64,000 bases of DNA from Seleniibacterium sp963677135 (GTDB lineage Bacteria; Desulfobacterota; Desulfuromonadia; Desulfuromonadales; Geopsychrobacteraceae), in contig CAXXLS010000012.1 in assembly GCA_963677135.2 (NCBI GenBank), positions 443,689 to 507,688 of the forward strand. The letters are read 5' to 3'. Of this stretch, positions 60,807 through 64,000 are shown in pieces. A model generated the notes under the pieces. That model worked only from the letters and a program-made list of their open reading frames with translations. It was not told where the DNA came from and did no database searches. A program made the translations under genes and the position numbers. The stretch's first letter is position 1. Every line of letters starts with the position of its first letter.

Positions 60807-61595
60807 ATGTTCGATGTCTTTTCCAATATCCGCATACTTGATATCGTTGACATCTCCATTGTCGCCTTTATCATCTATCGCATTATTCTCCTGATCAAGG
60901 GCACCAGGGCCGTCCAGATGCTGCTTGGTCTGGCCGTGATCCTGGTGGTCTACATGGCGTCCCGGGTCGGCGATCTGCATACCCTCAATTGGTTTCTGAG
61001 CAACTTTCTGTCATCCATTATCCTGGTCATCGTCGTCATCTTTCAGAATGACATCCGGCGCGCACTTATGCATGTCGGTCGGAACCCCTTTCTCGGCGGG
61101 GCCAATTCCCTCGATGAATCAGCCGTTATCGATGAACTGGTCAAGGCTTGCGTCGCACTGGGGAACCGCAAGATCGGTGCTCTGATCGCCATCGAACGGG
61201 AAACCGGAATCAATGACATTCTCGAGTCGGGCACCCCCATCGATGCCAGGGTCTCCACGGAATTGATCCGGGCGATTTTCATGCCGTCATCCCCGATTCA
61301 CGACGGGGCCCTGGTGCTGCAGCAGGGGCGCCTGACCAAGGCCGGCTGTTTTCTGCCGCTGAGCCAGGGGGCGGAACTGAACCGGGATCTCGGAACCAGG
61401 CATCGCGCGGCTATCGGACTGACCGAGCTCTCGGATGCCATTGCCATCATCGTTTCCGAAGAGACCGGAAAAATCTCGGTGGCGGTCAATGGCGGCATAA
61501 CCCGCAACCTGGATTCCGTGAGTCTGAAAAAGGTTCTGGGGCGGCTGCTTGAACCCCGCAAAGTCAAACTCAGCAAGAAGAGAAAGAAGGGGTAG
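60807..61595 (+). CDS. cdaA: Diadenylate cyclase CdaA (c-di-AMP synthase)
   Basis: 262-aa membrane enzyme that makes c-di-AMP from two ATP. Three N-terminal helices (about residues 14-30, 38-55, 65-85) and a DAC domain with the DGA motif (SSPIHDGALVL) and the RHR motif (GTRHRAAIGLTE). The arrangement cdaA-ybbR-glmM is the well-known one in Firmicutes and many anaerobes. It links peptidoglycan precursor supply (GlmM) with the second messenger. The YbbR gene follows 6 bp later. Confidence 0.95.
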   Translation: MFDVFSNIRILDIVDISIVAFIIYRIILLIKGTRAVQMLLGLAVILVVYMASRVGDLHTLNWFLSNFLSSIILVIVVIFQNDIRRALMHVGRNPFLGGANSLDESAVIDELVKACVALGNRKIGALIAIERETGINDILESGTPIDARVSTELIRAIFMPSSPIHDGALVLQQGRLTKAGCFLPLSQGAELNRDLGTRHRAAIGLTELSDAIAIIVSEETGKISVAVNGGITRNLDSVSLKKVLGRLLEPRKVKLSKKRKKG

Positions 61596-61601
61596 GGGAC
61601 G

Positions 61602-62315
61602 ATGTTCAAGATTCTCACCGAAAACTGGACATTGAAACTGATCTCCATCGTATTTGCTGTTCTGCTGTGGATGTTCATCATGGGCGAGCGCAGGCTGGAG
61701 GTAGGGTTCCGGGTGCCCCTCGAGCTGCAGAATATCCCCCAGCATCTGATGATCGCCAACGAGGTGCCGAGCCTGGTGGATGTCCGGATCAGCGGTCCAC
61801 GGACCCTGCTGATGAAAGTCAGCCCCAACGATATCAGTATCGTTGTCGATCTGAGCGATCTCAAGCCGGGCCTGACCACCTTCAAACGGCTCGAAGAAAG
61901 ACTCAACCTGCCCAGCGGACTGCGGGTGACCAGGCTTTCGCCGTCTTTTATCGACCTGAAACTGGAGCGCATTAAAGAAAAAATGGTTCCGGTCAAGATC
62001 GCTCTGTCCGGAGAACCCCTGACCGGCTACCAGGTAGGCAGCGTGCGCGCGGTGCCCGACAAGGTTGTCGTGGCCGGTGCGGAAACCGAACTGAAGGGGG
62101 TCAGCGAAGTCACCACCGAGGATATCGATCTGACAGGTGTCAATGACGGTTTTTCCGTTATCGTGCCGCTGGTGCATAACGGGACCTATACCTATTTTAA
62201 AGATGACAAAACAACCGAGGTGCAGGTTGAGATTCAGCCTGTCGAAACAGCTCCTGCCGGGCAGGAGGGAGGCGCTCTGAGTGAGCCGCCGTTACCGGGA
62301 GAAAGCAAGGAATGA
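61602..62315 (+). CDS. YbbR/CdaR-like regulator of diadenylate cyclase
   Basis: 237-aa protein: one N-terminal membrane helix (LISIVFAVLLWMFIMG, residues about 13-28) and two YbbR-like repeats in the periplasm (EVGFRVPLELQNIPQHLMI; EKMVPVKIALSGEPLTGYQVG; then QVGSVRAVPDKVVVAGAE). CdaR in Bacillus modulates CdaA; the shorter, two-domain form here probably does the same, by position and family. The stop overlaps glmM by 4 bp. Confidence 0.9.
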   Translation: MFKILTENWTLKLISIVFAVLLWMFIMGERRLEVGFRVPLELQNIPQHLMIANEVPSLVDVRISGPRTLLMKVSPNDISIVVDLSDLKPGLTTFKRLEERLNLPSGLRVTRLSPSFIDLKLERIKEKMVPVKIALSGEPLTGYQVGSVRAVPDKVVVAGAETELKGVSEVTTEDIDLTGVNDGFSVIVPLVHNGTYTYFKDDKTTEVQVEIQPVETAPAGQEGGALSEPPLPGESKE

Positions 62316-63676
62316 CGACGGAAAAGAAATTGTTCGGTACCGACGGGGTTCGCGGTGTCGCGAATATCGACCCGATGACCACCGAGATGGCTATGCAGCT
62401 TGGCCGCGCGGCGGCTTTTGTTTTCAAGAATGACAATACCCGGCGGCACCGGGTGGTTATCGGCAAGGATACCCGCCTGTCCGGCTACATGCTGGAAAAT
62501 GCCCTGGTGGCGGGGATCTGTTCCATGGGGGTCGACGTGCTGCTGGTCGGGCCGTTGCCGACCCCGGGGATCGCTTTTATCACCTCGTCCATGCGTGCCG
62601 ACGCCGGTGTCGTGATCAGCGCATCGCACAATGCCTACCAGGACAACGGCATCAAGTTTTTTTCCAATACCGGCTTCAAGCTGCCGGATGAGCTTGAATT
62701 GCGCATCGAGGAACTGATCCTGAACCATCGCCTCGACGAACTGCGGCCCATCGCCGATGAGGTCGGCAAGGCCTACCGGATCGACGACGCCATCGGGCGC
62801 TATGTCGTGTTCCTGAAAAACGCCTTCCCCAAGGAACTTGATCTGCAGGGCTTGCGGATTGTTCTCGATTGCGCCAACGGTGCCGGATACAAAGTCGCTC
62901 CCGCGGTTCTGACCGAACTGGGCGCGGAGGTCATCCCCCTCGGGGTCAAGCCGAACGGCACCAATATCAACGAGGGATGCGGGTCGCTGCACCCCGAGGT
63001 GATGGCCGAGAAGGTCCGGGAGTACCGGGCCGATCTCGGTATCGCCCTGGACGGCGATGCCGACCGGGTCATCTTTGTCGACGAGAAAGGGCAAGAAGTC
63101 GACGGTGACCACATAATGGCTTTGTGCGGCACGGAAATGATCAAAGCCGGAACCCTGCAGAAGAATACGGTGGTCGCTACGGTCATGAGCAATATGGGAC
63201 TTGAGATCGCCATGAAGAAGGCGGGGGGGCGCGTGGTCCGGACCGCCGTCGGGGATCGTTATGTCGTCGAGGAAATGCTGAAAAACGGTTACAACCTGGG
63301 GGGGGAGCAATCTGGGCACATGATCTTCCTCGACCACAATACCACCGGGGACGGCATCCTGTCCGCTTTGCAGGTCCTGGCGATTATCCAGAAAAGCGGC
63401 CGGCGGTTGTCCGAGCTTGCCAGGGTGATGACCTCGCTGCCCCAGGTCCTGGTGAATGTCAGGGTCCGGAAACGGGTGGACCTGAAGGAGATTGCCCCGA
63501 TCCAAAAGATGATTGAGGAGGTCGAGGCGGAGCTCGGAGACAGCGGCCGGCTCCTGATTCGCTACTCGGGGACCGAACCGCTGCTGCGGATCATGCTCGA
63601 GGGAGAAGACCAGGGGCGGATCGCCGTGCTCGCGGATCAGGTCGCCGAGGCCGTGCGCGAACAGATCGGCGCGTGA
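62312..63676 (+). CDS. glmM: Phosphoglucosamine mutase
   Basis: 454-aa enzyme that turns glucosamine-6-P into glucosamine-1-P for cell wall and LPS synthesis. Phosphoserine loop VISASHNAYQDNGIKFF (Ser about residue 104), metal-binding DGDADRVIFVDE, and GGEQSGHMIF near the C-terminal sugar-binding loop, ending RYSGTEPLLRIM. It starts with LFGTDGVRGVAN. It overlaps ybbR and precedes pdxJ by 39 bp. Confidence 0.97.
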   Translation: MTTEKKLFGTDGVRGVANIDPMTTEMAMQLGRAAAFVFKNDNTRRHRVVIGKDTRLSGYMLENALVAGICSMGVDVLLVGPLPTPGIAFITSSMRADAGVVISASHNAYQDNGIKFFSNTGFKLPDELELRIEELILNHRLDELRPIADEVGKAYRIDDAIGRYVVFLKNAFPKELDLQGLRIVLDCANGAGYKVAPAVLTELGAEVIPLGVKPNGTNINEGCGSLHPEVMAEKVREYRADLGIALDGDADRVIFVDEKGQEVDGDHIMALCGTEMIKAGTLQKNTVVATVMSNMGLEIAMKKAGGRVVRTAVGDRYVVEEMLKNGYNLGGEQSGHMIFLDHNTTGDGILSALQVLAIIQKSGRRLSELARVMTSLPQVLVNVRVRKRVDLKEIAPIQKMIEEVEAELGDSGRLLIRYSGTEPLLRIMLEGEDQGRIAVLADQVAEAVREQIGA

Positions 63677-63715
63677 GGACGTCAATCATCGGAACAGACG
63701 TGAATGGAGAATAGT

Positions 63716-64000
63716 GTGGCAAAGCTGGGAGTCAATGTTGATCATATCGCGACAATCCGTCAGGCCCGCGGCGTTGCCGAGCCTGATCCGGTGGTCGCCG
63801 CGGCGATCGCCGAACTGGCCGGAGCCGATGGCATCACCGTTCATCTGCGCGAGGACCGCAGGCACATCCAGGACCGTGATGTCGAGCTGTTGCGGAAAAC
63901 CGTGAAAACCAGGCTGAACCTGGAAATGGCGCTGACCGATGAGATGGTTGCCATCGCCCTGAAGTTGCTTCCCGATTCGGTCACGCTGGTTCCCGAAGGG
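63716..64000 (+). CDS. pdxJ: Pyridoxine 5'-phosphate synthase, 5' part (cut by window end)
   Basis: The first 95 codons only. The start is GTG with GGAG seven bases upstream. The translation opens (V)AKLGVNVDHIATIRQARGVAE (shown in part: LGVNVDHIATIRQARG), then ELAGADGITVHLREDRRHIQ and LNLEMAL, matching PdxJ, which condenses 1-deoxyxylulose-5-P with amino-acetone-3-P to make vitamin B6. It follows glmM, a common pairing. Confidence 0.95.
   Translation, partial: MAKLGVNVDHIATIRQARGVAEPDPVVAAAIAELAGADGITVHLREDRRHIQDRDVELLRKTVKTRLNLEMALTDEMVAIALKLLPDSVTLVPEG

Overview
The window looks like chromosome of a Gram-negative anaerobe of the Desulfuromonadales/Geobacter-Pelobacter type. This is an inference from gene content, not a database match. 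The basis is: lipopolysaccharide export (LptD), two tripartite RND efflux systems, a peroxiredoxin read through an in-frame UGA (selenocysteine), a rubrerythrin with its rubredoxin domain at the N-terminus, polyferredoxin-like membrane proteins, and a tilS-ftsH-folP-cdaA-ybbR-glmM-pdxJ block with the c-di-AMP synthase next to glmM.

The first 16.4 kb is an accessory-looking region. Three arrays (1-1053, 9371-10703, 14606-16368) are made of a modular repeat of about 460 bp, each unit being almost entirely a chain of hairpins. The first array is in one orientation and the other two are in the opposite one. Between arrays 1 and 2 lie a small unknown protein, an MscS channel, a YegD-like Hsp70, two orphan TctC/Bug-type periplasmic binding proteins, a GNAT acetyltransferase, a membrane protein with a histidine-kinase-like dimerisation segment, and an MFS transporter. 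Between arrays 2 and 3 lies a compact cassette: a tautomerase-family isomerase, the selenocysteine peroxiredoxin, and trpR-trpE-trpG. That trp operon has a textbook TrpR operator lying over the trpR start codon.

16.4-30.7 kb holds two complete RND efflux operons, head to head. The leftward one (outer membrane factor, membrane fusion protein, permease, OmpR-type regulator, sensor kinase) carries its own two-component system, and an 11-bp direct repeat lies in front of it. The rightward one (TetR regulator, fusion protein, permease, outer membrane factor) has a promoter buried in six TGAC/GTCA half-sites spaced 9-10 bp apart.

30.7-42.1 kb is a mixed set of single genes: MFS and DMT exporters, a VUT/YhhQ-type queuosine-precursor transporter, an acetolactate-synthase-like TPP enzyme, a cupin, a SYLF lipid-binding protein, a radical SAM protein, a NapH-like membrane ferredoxin, reverse rubrerythrin, a flavodoxin-ferredoxin fusion, an SDR enzyme and a lone receiver-domain response regulator.

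42.3-64 kb is core housekeeping DNA read in one direction. It runs trpG(pabA)-trpD-trpC-trpF-trpB, a DEAD-box helicase, trpA, accD-folC-lptD-ftsB-argS-SPOR protein, initiator and elongator CAT tRNAs, then tilS-ftsH-folP-cdaA-ybbR-glmM-pdxJ (pdxJ cut by the window end). The downstream trp operon has no trpE of its own, so in this window anthranilate synthase is supplied only by the repressor-controlled trpREG cassette 30 kb away. I saw no CRISPR array, phage, transposase gene or rRNA.
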